Assembly (NCBI GenBank): GCA_929200365.1
Contig: CAKMZM010000014.1
Span: 1-34,249, forward strand
Source of the DNA: an uncultured Flavobacteriaceae bacterium
GTDB lineage: Bacteria > Bacteroidota > Bacteroidia > Flavobacteriales > Flavobacteriaceae
Length of the DNA: 34,249 bases
Reading direction: 5' to 3'
Of this stretch, positions 7,938-15,053 are shown piece by piece (positions within the stretch are counted from its first letter, which is position 1; each line of letters begins with the position of its first letter). The notes below the pieces were generated by a model. The model made no database searches. It saw only the letters and a list, made by a program, of their open reading frames with translations, and was not told where the DNA came from. The position numbers were made by a program, and so were the translations under genes.

Positions 7938-8099
7938 GTACATGACAAAAATTAACTGTAAATAGTAATACGCCTAATAATTTTATAGTTTATCAAGACC
8001 TCACAGGTCTCTAAGACCTGTGAGGTCTGTAAAACAACGATTCAATAATATATTGATAGTCATATTCTTAGATGTTTATCCTGGTTTTTTGTCATGTAC
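7938..8099 (+). mobile_element. MITE-like element, copy 1 (162 bp, terminal inverted repeats)
   Basis: A 162-bp non-coding element with terminal inverted repeats GTACATGACAAAAA and TTTTTGTCATGTAC, flanked on both sides by TTA (7935-7937 and 8100-8102), which looks like a 3-bp target duplication. Near the middle is a 15-bp perfect inverted repeat (7996-8010/8014-8028) with a 3-nt loop; each arm is itself palindromic around AGACCT/AGGTCT. A second copy of exactly the same length and orientation lies at 10329-10490. There is no transposase, so it would be mobilised in trans. The rest of the 7786-8321 spacer holds only a short CTTGTAT/ATACAAG inverted repeat (7850-7876) and the rpmB promoter. Confidence 0.8.
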
Positions 8100-8254
8100 T
8101 TAGCTTTGCTACTTAATCGCTTCATATTAGGTAATTAGTTACAATTGTAAAGATAGATTGTTATATTTCAGAAATATGTAGAACCCCTGTTTTTTTTTAT
8201 TTCTTTACTATAATATAAGAGAAACTAAAAAAGCAAAAAATCACGAAACTATTA

Positions 8255-8285
8255 TTGGTAGTTCGGTAAATAATTCGTTAATTTG
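8255..8285 (+). promoter_or_regulatory. Candidate Bacteroidetes sigma-ABfr promoter of rpmB
   Basis: TTG (8255-8257), a 20-bp spacer, then TTAATTTG (8278-8285) matches the Bacteroidetes consensus TTG-N17-23-TAnnTTTG with one mismatch. It lies 36 bp before the rpmB start and would drive rpmB, rpmG and the DUF4295 gene. Confidence 0.6.
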
Positions 8286-8321
8286 CACCCTGTTTTGAAA
8301 TAATACCAAAATTAAGAAGAG

Positions 8322-8561
8322 ATGTCAAGAGTTTGCGAACTTACAGGTAAAAAAGCAATGGTAGGAAATAATGTTTCCCACGCGATGAATAAAACAAAAC
8401 GTAAATTCAATGCGAATTTAATTAAAAAACGTTTTTACATTCCAGAAGAAGATCGTTGGGTAACCCTTAAAGTATCAACTGCTGCATTAAAAAATATAAA
8501 TAAAAATGGAATCTCTGCTGTTTTAAAAGAAGCACGAGCAAAAGGTTTCTTAACTAAATAA
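8322..8561 (+). CDS. rpmB: 50S ribosomal protein L28
   Basis: A 79-residue L28 protein of the large ribosomal subunit. The start [20 protein letters not shown], the [15 protein letters not shown] stretch and the C-terminal [12 protein letters not shown] are standard for Bacteroidetes L28. It heads a three-gene unit with rpmG and a DUF4295 gene, an arrangement common in the phylum, with 26 bp to rpmG. No deviations were seen. Confidence 0.98.
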   Translation: MSRVCELTGKKAMVGNNVSHAMNKTKRKFNANLIKKRFYIPEEDRWVTLKVSTAALKNINKNGISAVLKEARAKGFLTK

Positions 8562-8587
8562 TCTCTTTATTTTAAAGATACTTAATA

Positions 8588-8770
8588 ATGGCAAAGAAAG
8601 GTAATAGAGTACAGGTAATCTTAGAATGTACAGAGCATAAAGCCTCTGGTAAACCAGGTACATCAAGATATATTACAACCAAGAATAAAAAGAACACTCC
8701 TGATAGGATAGAATTAAAGAAATTTAATCCTATTTTAAAGAAAATGACGGTTCACAAAGAAATAAAATAA
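8588..8770 (+). CDS. rpmG: 50S ribosomal protein L33
   Basis: A 60-residue L33 protein. [18 protein letters not shown] and the C-terminal [18 protein letters not shown] are diagnostic. There is no Cys-X2-Cys pair; the only cysteine is in ILECTEH, so this is a zinc-free (C-minus) form that does not depend on zinc supply. It lies between rpmB and the DUF4295 gene, with 6 bp to the latter. Confidence 0.97.
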   Translation: MAKKGNRVQVILECTEHKASGKPGTSRYITTKNKKNTPDRIELKKFNPILKKMTVHKEIK

Positions 8771-8776
8771 TAAAAA

Positions 8777-8929
8777 ATGGCAAAGAAATCAGTAGCATCA
8801 TTACAAACAGGATCAAAGAGATTAACGAAGGCCATAAAAATGGTAAAATCTCCAAAAACTGGAGCCTATACTTTTGTAGAATCGATTATGGCACCAGAAG
8901 CAGTGAATGATTTTTTAAAGAAAAAATAA
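8777..8929 (+). CDS. DUF4295 family small basic protein
   Basis: A 50-residue protein starting MAKKSVASLQTGSKRLTKAI and ending APEAVNDFLKKK, matching the DUF4295 family found in Bacteroidetes directly after rpmG. Its basic composition, tiny size and position in a ribosomal-protein operon suggest a ribosome-associated role, but no function is established to my knowledge. The ATG is 6 bp after the rpmG stop, so the three genes probably form one transcript that ends at the hairpin at 8953-8990. Confidence 0.9.
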   Translation: MAKKSVASLQTGSKRLTKAIKMVKSPKTGAYTFVESIMAPEAVNDFLKKK

Positions 8930-8952
8930 TTCCGAACAAAATATTTTAAAAA

Positions 8953-8990
8953 GAAGCCGTTTCAATTGTATTGAAATGGCTCTTTCTTTT
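8953..8990 (+). terminator. Rho-independent terminator after rpmB-rpmG-DUF4295
   Basis: AAGCCGTTTCAAT and ATTGAAATGGCTC form a stem with one G-T wobble, followed by a T-rich run (TTTCTTTTT). It begins 24 bp after the DUF4295 stop. Confidence 0.8.
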
Positions 8991-9053
8991 TATATTTAAG
9001 CAATGTAACTAAATATTTTAATTTTTTAATTTCTAGTTTATTTAATAGTACAA

Positions 9054-10007
9054 ATGGGGCTTTTTAAAAATATATTTTCTTCAGAGAAAAAAGAAACACT
9101 TGATAAAGGATTAGAGAAATCCAAAACGAATTTTTTCTCTAAACTAAGTAAGGTTGTAGCTGGTAAATCAAAAGTTGATGATGATGTTTTAGATGACCTA
9201 GAAGAAATATTGGTTACAAGTGATGTAGGAGTCAAAACTACTATTAAGATTATTGAGCGTATAGAAAACCGGGTAGCACGGGATAAATACCTTGGGATCG
9301 ATGAGTTAAATCAAATCCTACGTGAAGAAATCGCAGGCTTACTCTCTGAGACTAATGTTGGTGAGGCTACCGATTTTGAAATTCCAAAAGGTAAAAAACC
9401 ATATGTACTGATGGTTGTTGGAGTAAATGGAGTAGGAAAAACCACTACTATTGGGAAACTAGCCTATCAATTAAAAAATAAAGGATTAAAAGTGGTATTA
9501 GGTGCAGCAGATACATTTAGAGCAGCAGCAATCGATCAATTGCAGGTATGGGCAGATCGAGTAGATATTCCAATTATAAAACAAGATATGGGAAGTGACC
9601 CAGCTTCTGTTGCTTTTGATACCTTACAATCTGGAGTAAATCAAGATGCAGATGTAATTATTATAGATACAGCAGGTAGATTGCATAATAAAGTCAATTT
9701 AATGAATGAGTTGACAAAAGTAAAACGAGTAATGCAAAAAGTTATAAAAGAAGCCCCTCATGATGTATTGCTGGTTTTAGATGGTTCTACAGGTCAAAAT
9801 GCTTTTGAGCAGGCAAAACAATTTACTGCAGCTACAGAAGTAACTTCGTTGGCAGTTACCAAACTCGACGGAACAGCTAAAGGAGGTGTGGTTATAGGTA
9901 TAAGTGATCAGTTTCAAATCCCTGTTAAATATATAGGCGTAGGTGAAGGGATAGAAGATCTTCAAGTGTTTAATAAATATGAATTTGTAGATTCATTTTT
10001 TAAATAA
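9054..10007 (+). CDS. ftsY: Signal recognition particle receptor FtsY
   Basis: A 317-residue SRP-receptor GTPase that docks ribosome-SRP complexes at the inner membrane. It has a short basic N-terminus (MGLFKNIFSSEKKE) in place of the long acidic A domain of E. coli, an N domain (about 25-105) and the G domain with P-loop GVNGVGKTT (123-131), ADTFRAAAIDQL (152-163), DTAGR (205-209), TKLDGTAKGG (269-278) and GEGIEDLQVF (297-306). Length is normal for Bacteroidetes. It follows the ribosomal-protein unit after a terminator, and a long hairpin (10010-10103) begins just after its stop. Confidence 0.97.
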   Translation: MGLFKNIFSSEKKETLDKGLEKSKTNFFSKLSKVVAGKSKVDDDVLDDLEEILVTSDVGVKTTIKIIERIENRVARDKYLGIDELNQILREEIAGLLSETNVGEATDFEIPKGKKPYVLMVVGVNGVGKTTTIGKLAYQLKNKGLKVVLGAADTFRAAAIDQLQVWADRVDIPIIKQDMGSDPASVAFDTLQSGVNQDADVIIIDTAGRLHNKVNLMNELTKVKRVMQKVIKEAPHDVLLVLDGSTGQNAFEQAKQFTAATEVTSLAVTKLDGTAKGGVVIGISDQFQIPVKYIGVGEGIEDLQVFNKYEFVDSFFK

Positions 10008-10009
10008 AA

Positions 10010-10103
10010 AAGCTCTTGAATTAATGACTAACACCAAATCAACTATAAAACACAATAAATAATTGTATCGCATTTTATAATTCATTTGGTATAACAAGAG
10101 CTT
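10010..10103. repeat. 94-bp nested imperfect hairpin after ftsY
   Basis: Four stems nest inside one another in the same order on both sides: AAGCTCTTG (10010-10018) with CAAGAGCTT (10095-10103), ACCAAAT with ATTTGGT, TATAAAA with TTTTATA, and ACAAT with ATTGT around an AAATA loop. It starts 2 bp after the ftsY stop. No clear T-run follows, so it is not a plain terminator; it may protect the mRNA 3' end or be a small palindromic element. Confidence 0.7.
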
Positions 10104-10130
10104 ATTTGATAAGGATGGAGCTTTTGCCAC

Positions 10131-10235
10131 ATGTTAACGAATGTAGAAAAAGCTTTGGAGGCAGAGATAGAAGATCATTCCCAATATCAAATTTTTGCAC
10201 GTACCAAAAGTATTGCTGTAACCTATGAAACTTAA
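10131..10235 (+). pseudogene. Unidentified 34-codon ORF, probably the remnant of a larger gene's 3' end
   Basis: An ATG at 10131 opens 34 codons ending NVEKALEAEIEDHSQYQIFA..SIAVTYET, which reads like real protein rather than random frame. The sequence just before it in another frame (FDKDGAFATC) also looks protein-like, suggesting a frameshifted C-terminal piece of a lost gene. It lies between the hairpin and the second MITE-like copy in a spacer of 549 bp. I cannot name the family. The remaining bases to 10328 show no gene. Confidence 0.35.
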
Positions 10236-10328
10236 GAATAATCTCATTTAACCCAAAAGACGTTCTGTTTGGTCAAAAAAAACATTCCATTTAGCAAAAA
10301 GGATAGAATTTTTGACTCGATTAATTTA

Positions 10329-10490
10329 GTACATGACAAAAATTAACGGTGAATAGTAATACACCTAATAATTTTATGGTTTATCAAGACCTCACAGGTC
10401 TCTAAGACCTGTGAGGTCTGTAAAACAACAATTTGATAATGCTCTAGTAATCAATTACTTAAGTATTTGTCTTGATTTTTTGTCATGTAC
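10329..10490 (+). mobile_element. MITE-like element, copy 2 (162 bp)
   Basis: It has the same terminal repeats (GTACATGACAAAAA...TTTTTGTCATGTAC), the same flanking TTA (10326-10328 and 10491-10493), the same central stem (10387-10401/10405-10419) and the same length and orientation as copy 1 at 7938-8099. By eye the first 115 or so bases differ at about seven positions, while the last 45 before the right repeat are largely different. The right end lies 66 bp before the rimO start, so it may have moved or supplied sequence near the rimO promoter. Confidence 0.8.
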
Positions 10491-10556
10491 TTAGCTAATT
10501 TATACTATTATACTTTGGTTAATCCTTGTATCTTTGCACACCTTTATCCAGAAGAC

Positions 10557-11858
10557 ATGAGAACAAAAACATTAAAGAAAAATAAAATCAATGTAGTTAC
10601 ATTGGGGTGTAGTAAAAATGTATACGACAGTGAGGTGTTGATGGGGCAATTACGCGCCAATAACAAAGAAGTTGTTCATGAAGAGGAAGGGAATATTGTA
10701 GTCATTAATACGTGTGGTTTTATTGCTAACGCGAAAGAAGAATCTGTAAATACTATTTTAGAGTATGTACAGAAAAAGGAAGAAGGAGTAGTTGATAAAG
10801 TTTTTGTTACTGGATGCTTGTCAGAACGATACAAGCCAGATTTGGAAGAAGAAATACCCGATGTAGATCAATACTTTGGAACTACAGAACTACCAGGGTT
10901 ATTAAAAGCTTTGGGAGCTGATTATAAACACGAATTGATTGGAGAACGACTCACTACAACCCCAAAAAATTATGCATATCTCAAAATTGCAGAAGGATGT
11001 GACCGCCCTTGCTCTTTCTGCGCAATTCCTTTAATGAGGGGTACTCATACATCGACACCTATAGAAGAATTGGTGGTAGAGGCAGAAAAACTAGCTGCCA
11101 ATGGAGTAAAAGAATTGGTTCTGATTGCACAAGATTTAACCTATTATGGGTTAGATCTCTATAAAGAAAGAAAATTGGCAGATTTACTAAGAGTATTAGT
11201 AAAAGTTGAAGGTATAGAATGGATACGTTTGCATTATGCATTTCCGACAGGGTTTCCGATGGAAGTGCTTAAAGTGATGAAAGAAGAACCAAAAGTGTGT
11301 AATTATATCGATATACCATTACAACATATTTCCGATCCGATACTAAAATCTATGAGGAGAGGAACAACCAAAGCAAAAACAACAAAACTTCTTGAAGAAT
11401 TTAGAGCAGCTGTTCCAGAAATGACTATTCGTACTACACTTATTGTTGGATACCCTGGAGAAACACAGGAAGATTTTGAAACTTTGAGAGAATGGGTAAA
11501 AGAAATGCGTTTTGAACGCCTAGGGTGCTTCACATATTCGCATGAGGAAAATACTCATGCTTTTAATCTGGAAGACGATGTGCCAGAAGAAATAAAGATA
11601 GAAAGAGCTAATGAGATTATGGAAATCCAATCACAAATCTCATGGGAGTTAAATCAACAAAAAATAGGACAAGAATTTAAAGTAGTTGTAGATCGTAAAG
11701 AAGGAAACTATTTTATAGGTCGTACAGAGTTTGACTCACCAGATGTAGATAATGAAGTACTTATAGATGCATCTAAATATTATCTAAAAACAGGAGATTT
11801 TGCAATAGTAAAAATAAATGAAGCAGAAGATTTTGATTTGTATGCAGAGGTGGTTTAA
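10557..11858 (+). CDS. rimO: Ribosomal protein S12 methylthiotransferase RimO
   Basis: A 433-residue radical-SAM enzyme that adds a methylthio group to the conserved aspartate of ribosomal protein S12. The UPF0004 domain binds one Fe-S cluster through Cys18 (TLGCSKN), Cys53 (NTCGFIANAKEES) and Cys87 (VTGCLSERY). The radical-SAM cluster uses CDRPCSFCAIP (Cys148, 152, 155). A C-terminal TRAM domain follows from about 370. The frame stays open upstream to 10485, inside the MITE right end, but family alignment favours ATG 10557 (MRTKTLKKNKINVVTLGCSK). A TATCTTTG -7-like box lies at 10529-10536 without a clear -33 TTG. Confidence 0.96.
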   Translation: MRTKTLKKNKINVVTLGCSKNVYDSEVLMGQLRANNKEVVHEEEGNIVVINTCGFIANAKEESVNTILEYVQKKEEGVVDKVFVTGCLSERYKPDLEEEIPDVDQYFGTTELPGLLKALGADYKHELIGERLTTTPKNYAYLKIAEGCDRPCSFCAIPLMRGTHTSTPIEELVVEAEKLAANGVKELVLIAQDLTYYGLDLYKERKLADLLRVLVKVEGIEWIRLHYAFPTGFPMEVLKVMKEEPKVCNYIDIPLQHISDPILKSMRRGTTKAKTTKLLEEFRAAVPEMTIRTTLIVGYPGETQEDFETLREWVKEMRFERLGCFTYSHEENTHAFNLEDDVPEEIKIERANEIMEIQSQISWELNQQKIGQEFKVVVDRKEGNYFIGRTEFDSPDVDNEVLIDASKYYLKTGDFAIVKINEAEDFDLYAEVV

Positions 11859-12167
11859 TTAGGTATTGATATGTTTGTTAAAAATGGTTTTGGAAATTTT
11901 TGTGGCATGATAAGAGTTTTATGTATTTCTGCTTAATCAGTAGACGATCACAATAGTTGTTTATTTTACACATCCTTTTTAGCTGCTTCAATTCAATATT
12001 TATTTACAAATTGAATAACGTTCTTATTGATTTCTTGATTTTAATCTGTGATAGATAACCCTTTACGTGTTTCTAATCGAGTCAAAAGAACAAAAGCAAC
12101 AAAACAAGATAAGGTTTTTCAGAGGTATCCAACTCATAACGGCTTATTTTTTGAATCCGAAATAGTG
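11859..12167. other. Spacer with no supported gene
   Basis: This stretch after rimO is AT-rich. An open frame of 66 codons from 12048 on the plus strand lacks family resemblance and overlaps the decayed minus-strand gene at 12168-12371, so I do not call it. A 7-bp ATTCAAT/ATTGAAT inverted repeat near 11992-12016 is the only structure noticed. Confidence 0.5.
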
Positions 12168-12371
12168 CTAGAACTCAACAGATTGTTGGTTTTTTTCATT
12201 AGCATCTACCATAATAACATTCAGTTTATCTACTCCATATTCCAATAGTATTTTACCAATTCATTTTGAACATCTTTAAATTCTGAAGAGAATATATTAC
12301 TACCATATTAATAGTACAATGGCGGATAAGGTTATGATCTTAATAATTATAGAGATGTGTAAGTTACTCAT
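12168..12371 (-). pseudogene. Decayed small membrane or secreted protein gene
   Basis: On the minus strand an ATG at 12371 begins a hydrophobic segment (ISIIIKIITLSAIVLLIW) that hits a stop. In a second frame YGSNIFSSEFKDVQNELVKY follows, and in a third LLEYGVDKLNVIMVDANEKN through SVEF to a stop at 12168. Joined across two frameshifts these give one plausible protein of about 70 residues with an N-terminal membrane or signal segment. It lies 10 bp after the M14 peptidase stop on the same strand, where a downstream operon gene would be. The family is not recognised, and sequencing error is possible. Confidence 0.4.
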
Positions 12372-12381
12372 GATTATTTAT

Positions 12382-14868
12382 TTAAAGTCTAAACTTAGTA
12401 TTATTGGCAAAGAAGATGGCATTCACAAAGAAAAGTTTTCCATTCTCCCAAAAAGATCTGAATAATGGATTGTCTACCATGTAGATAATACTTCCGTTGC
12501 CGATTTTTGATTCACCAAATACCAGTGAGTTGTTTAAGTGCTTTAGCGCATCTGCACCTGCAAATCCAGATATATTTTGTGGTTGTTCTATATAAGCTAT
12601 ATTATAACCATTTTTAAGAAATTTATAAGAATCACCACTTAGTTTTAGACTAAAATAAGTATTGTCATATCCAAAAGCCATTGGGTGTGATGAGTCTACT
12701 TTGGTTTTAAAAATACTTCCAGTAATAAGATCTTTTAAATTTGAACGCTCTCGTTGGTCATAGGGAGTAAGATTACCGATAGAGTCCTTTTCTTTTTTAT
12801 TAGTCTCATTTTTCTTCAGATCAAAACCCTCTTTATCAGCAAAAGCTTTTACTGCATTACCAATAGCAATTACTTTTCCACCACTACGAGCCCATTTTTT
12901 TAGTTTACCCAATACATTTTTGTTCAGATACCCATTATAATATCCATTTGGGAGAATAAGTACATCATATTTGTTAAGATCAACATTGTTAAAATATTCT
13001 GTATCAATAGCAGTGATAGGAAACTTAAGTTGCTGCTCAAAGAAATACCAGATTTCACCATAACTTAATGAAGATGTATAACGACCTTTTAAGACTGCAA
13101 TTTTTTGATTATTGATGAGTTTTACATCTGATGAGCCAAAATCGACCCCATTATTAGAGAAACTAGTTGATGAGGCATATAGTTTTCGGTTATGTGCATT
13201 GGCAATATCAATAACTGTTTTGTCATAATTTTTAGTTATGCTATTGTCACTTTTAGTAATAATAAGACTTCCTTTTTTGAAATTTTCTTTTCCATAACTA
13301 AAATCTTTTTCACTAAAACGTACTCTAATATTATGTTTCAATAAATCTGCCATAAAAGCAGCATCATCAATACTGTTCCATTTCGCAATATAACCAGCTC
13401 CTGATACATTAGGAGTATTATTTATTACGTTGTTGTTTTTATTTCCATTAGCGGGAACTAACGAAGTAGAGGCAATAGCATCCAATCCATACGCATATGG
13501 AACACTCCATGCAGTAATATCATAAGTAAGAGGATCGTTTAGTTTAGCATTAGGCTCAAAAAGTACTTTTACAATTTTACCTTTTGGTTGATTGGTACTC
13601 ACAACAAGTGCTCCACTAGCATTTATACTTCCTTGTTTGTTTTCTCTAAAATTAAATCCAGATATTTTTGCAGTACTGGTAAATCCGTATTTGATCTCGT
13701 GTTTGTCCAATAGTTTTGTTAATGAATTAATTTTATCGACTTCTCCATTTAGTACATAACTTTTATATTTTGGATTTGAGATGGTAAAGAATTTTTGAAA
13801 TTCAGTATTTAATTTCGAAGCATTTTGGGAAGAAATTTCTACTGTAGATAATCCTGTTGTGGTATGATGTAAAGCGCGATCTTTTAGAGTTAATACATAT
13901 CCTTCATCGGTTTGGATACCTAGTCCTGCCCGGCCATGTCCTGCTTGCTCATAGGTCATTCCTATAGCCCCCATAAAAGTAGGGTAGGTATCTCCATAAC
14001 TGGGATATAGTAAATCAAAACTTTCTCTGGTAAAAAACAACCACCCTTCTGCATCAAAATACCGAGCGTGATTTTTACCAATTTGAGTTTGAAAATCTCT
14101 TTGCCAAGGGGTTATAACTTCATGAAAAGGTTTTGCGGCAGGGGCAAAATAATAAGGGTTGTTAATTCCTTGCTCATGAAAATCTACATGAATATGAGGC
14201 ATCCATGTATTATATATTTTTATGCGTTGTTGTGTTTCAATCTGCGTAGCCCAGACCCAATCACGATTAAGATCAAATAGATAATGATTTGGTCTTCCGT
14301 TTGGCCAGGGTTCATGGTGTTCTGTTGCTGATTGATCTGTATTATATGGTGTTGCTTTTATTTGGTTATACCAGTTTACATATCGATCACGACCATCGGG
14401 ATTCATACAAGGATCTATAATTACTACAGTGTTTTGTAGCCAAGTTGCTTTTTTGGTAATTAACTCATAAATAGTTTGCATAGCTGCTTCTGTACTAGAG
14501 GCTTCATTACCATGTACATTATAACTTAGCCAAACAATCGCAATTTCTGGATTGGCAGTGCCTTCTGTAAGTCCAATATTTTTTAGATTGTCTAATCTTA
14601 TGTTTTCTATGTTTTTTAAATTGGCTTCAGAAGAAACAATAGCATAGGTAAGTGGTCTACGTTCATTTGTTTTTCCATAAGTATGATAGCTTACCATACT
14701 AGAATGACCAGCAATATGATTAAAATAATTTACAACATCTGCATGACGTGTAAATTGATCACCTATTTCATAGCCCAAAAATTCGGCAGGAGATTGTAAT
14801 TTGTTTTGTGAATAGGTTAAGCAAGTCGTTACAGTTACGACAAAGAGTGTGATGATTAGTTTTTTCAT
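12382..14868 (-). CDS. Secreted M14-family zinc carboxypeptidase
   Basis: An 828-residue exported peptidase. A signal peptide (MKKLIITLFVVTVTTCLTYSQ) is followed by an M14 catalytic domain (about 30-350) with zinc ligands His119 and Glu122 (NVHGNEASS), the substrate-binding NPDGRDR (156-162) and a third ligand in IHVDFHEQG, probably His231. The catalytic glutamate is likely in GMTYEQAGHGR. The second half (about 400-828) includes a class I glutamine-amidotransferase-like fold (YDVLILPNGYYNGYLN, WARSGGKVIAIGNAVKAF), as in other large Bacteroidetes M14 proteins. There is no visible C-terminal Por sorting domain. Its role is probably breakdown of external or periplasmic peptides. It is divergent from bshC. 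Confidence 0.92.
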   Translation of the reverse strand: MKKLIITLFVVTVTTCLTYSQNKLQSPAEFLGYEIGDQFTRHADVVNYFNHIAGHSSMVSYHTYGKTNERRPLTYAIVSSEANLKNIENIRLDNLKNIGLTEGTANPEIAIVWLSYNVHGNEASSTEAAMQTIYELITKKATWLQNTVVIIDPCMNPDGRDRYVNWYNQIKATPYNTDQSATEHHEPWPNGRPNHYLFDLNRDWVWATQIETQQRIKIYNTWMPHIHVDFHEQGINNPYYFAPAAKPFHEVITPWQRDFQTQIGKNHARYFDAEGWLFFTRESFDLLYPSYGDTYPTFMGAIGMTYEQAGHGRAGLGIQTDEGYVLTLKDRALHHTTTGLSTVEISSQNASKLNTEFQKFFTISNPKYKSYVLNGEVDKINSLTKLLDKHEIKYGFTSTAKISGFNFRENKQGSINASGALVVSTNQPKGKIVKVLFEPNAKLNDPLTYDITAWSVPYAYGLDAIASTSLVPANGNKNNNVINNTPNVSGAGYIAKWNSIDDAAFMADLLKHNIRVRFSEKDFSYGKENFKKGSLIITKSDNSITKNYDKTVIDIANAHNRKLYASSTSFSNNGVDFGSSDVKLINNQKIAVLKGRYTSSLSYGEIWYFFEQQLKFPITAIDTEYFNNVDLNKYDVLILPNGYYNGYLNKNVLGKLKKWARSGGKVIAIGNAVKAFADKEGFDLKKNETNKKEKDSIGNLTPYDQRERSNLKDLITGSIFKTKVDSSHPMAFGYDNTYFSLKLSGDSYKFLKNGYNIAYIEQPQNISGFAGADALKHLNNSLVFGESKIGNGSIIYMVDNPLFRSFWENGKLFFVNAIFFANNTKFRL

Positions 14869-15053
14869 TGATTGATTAGTTTTTAAAAACGTAAAATAAA
14901 GAGTTAAATTTAAGATTTAATATGTATTAACTAAAGTTTAGGGTTTAGTTTACCTAAAACTTATAGAAGAATTCTACCGAATTATTAAAAAAAATATAAA
15001 AAAAGAGATGAGATTACAATCTGCCGTATATTTATCGACCAAAAATTTTGCTT

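Noticed and set aside
7938-8099. CRISPR-like repeat array
   Set aside because: Only two copies 2.4 kb apart, with terminal inverted repeats and flanking TTA; a MITE explains it better.
10485-10556. Upstream extension of rimO into the MITE-like right end
   Set aside because: The added residues are not RimO-like; the family start is at 10557.
12048-12248. A 66-codon plus-strand open frame
   Set aside because: No family resemblance, poor start context, and it overlaps a more convincing decayed minus-strand gene.
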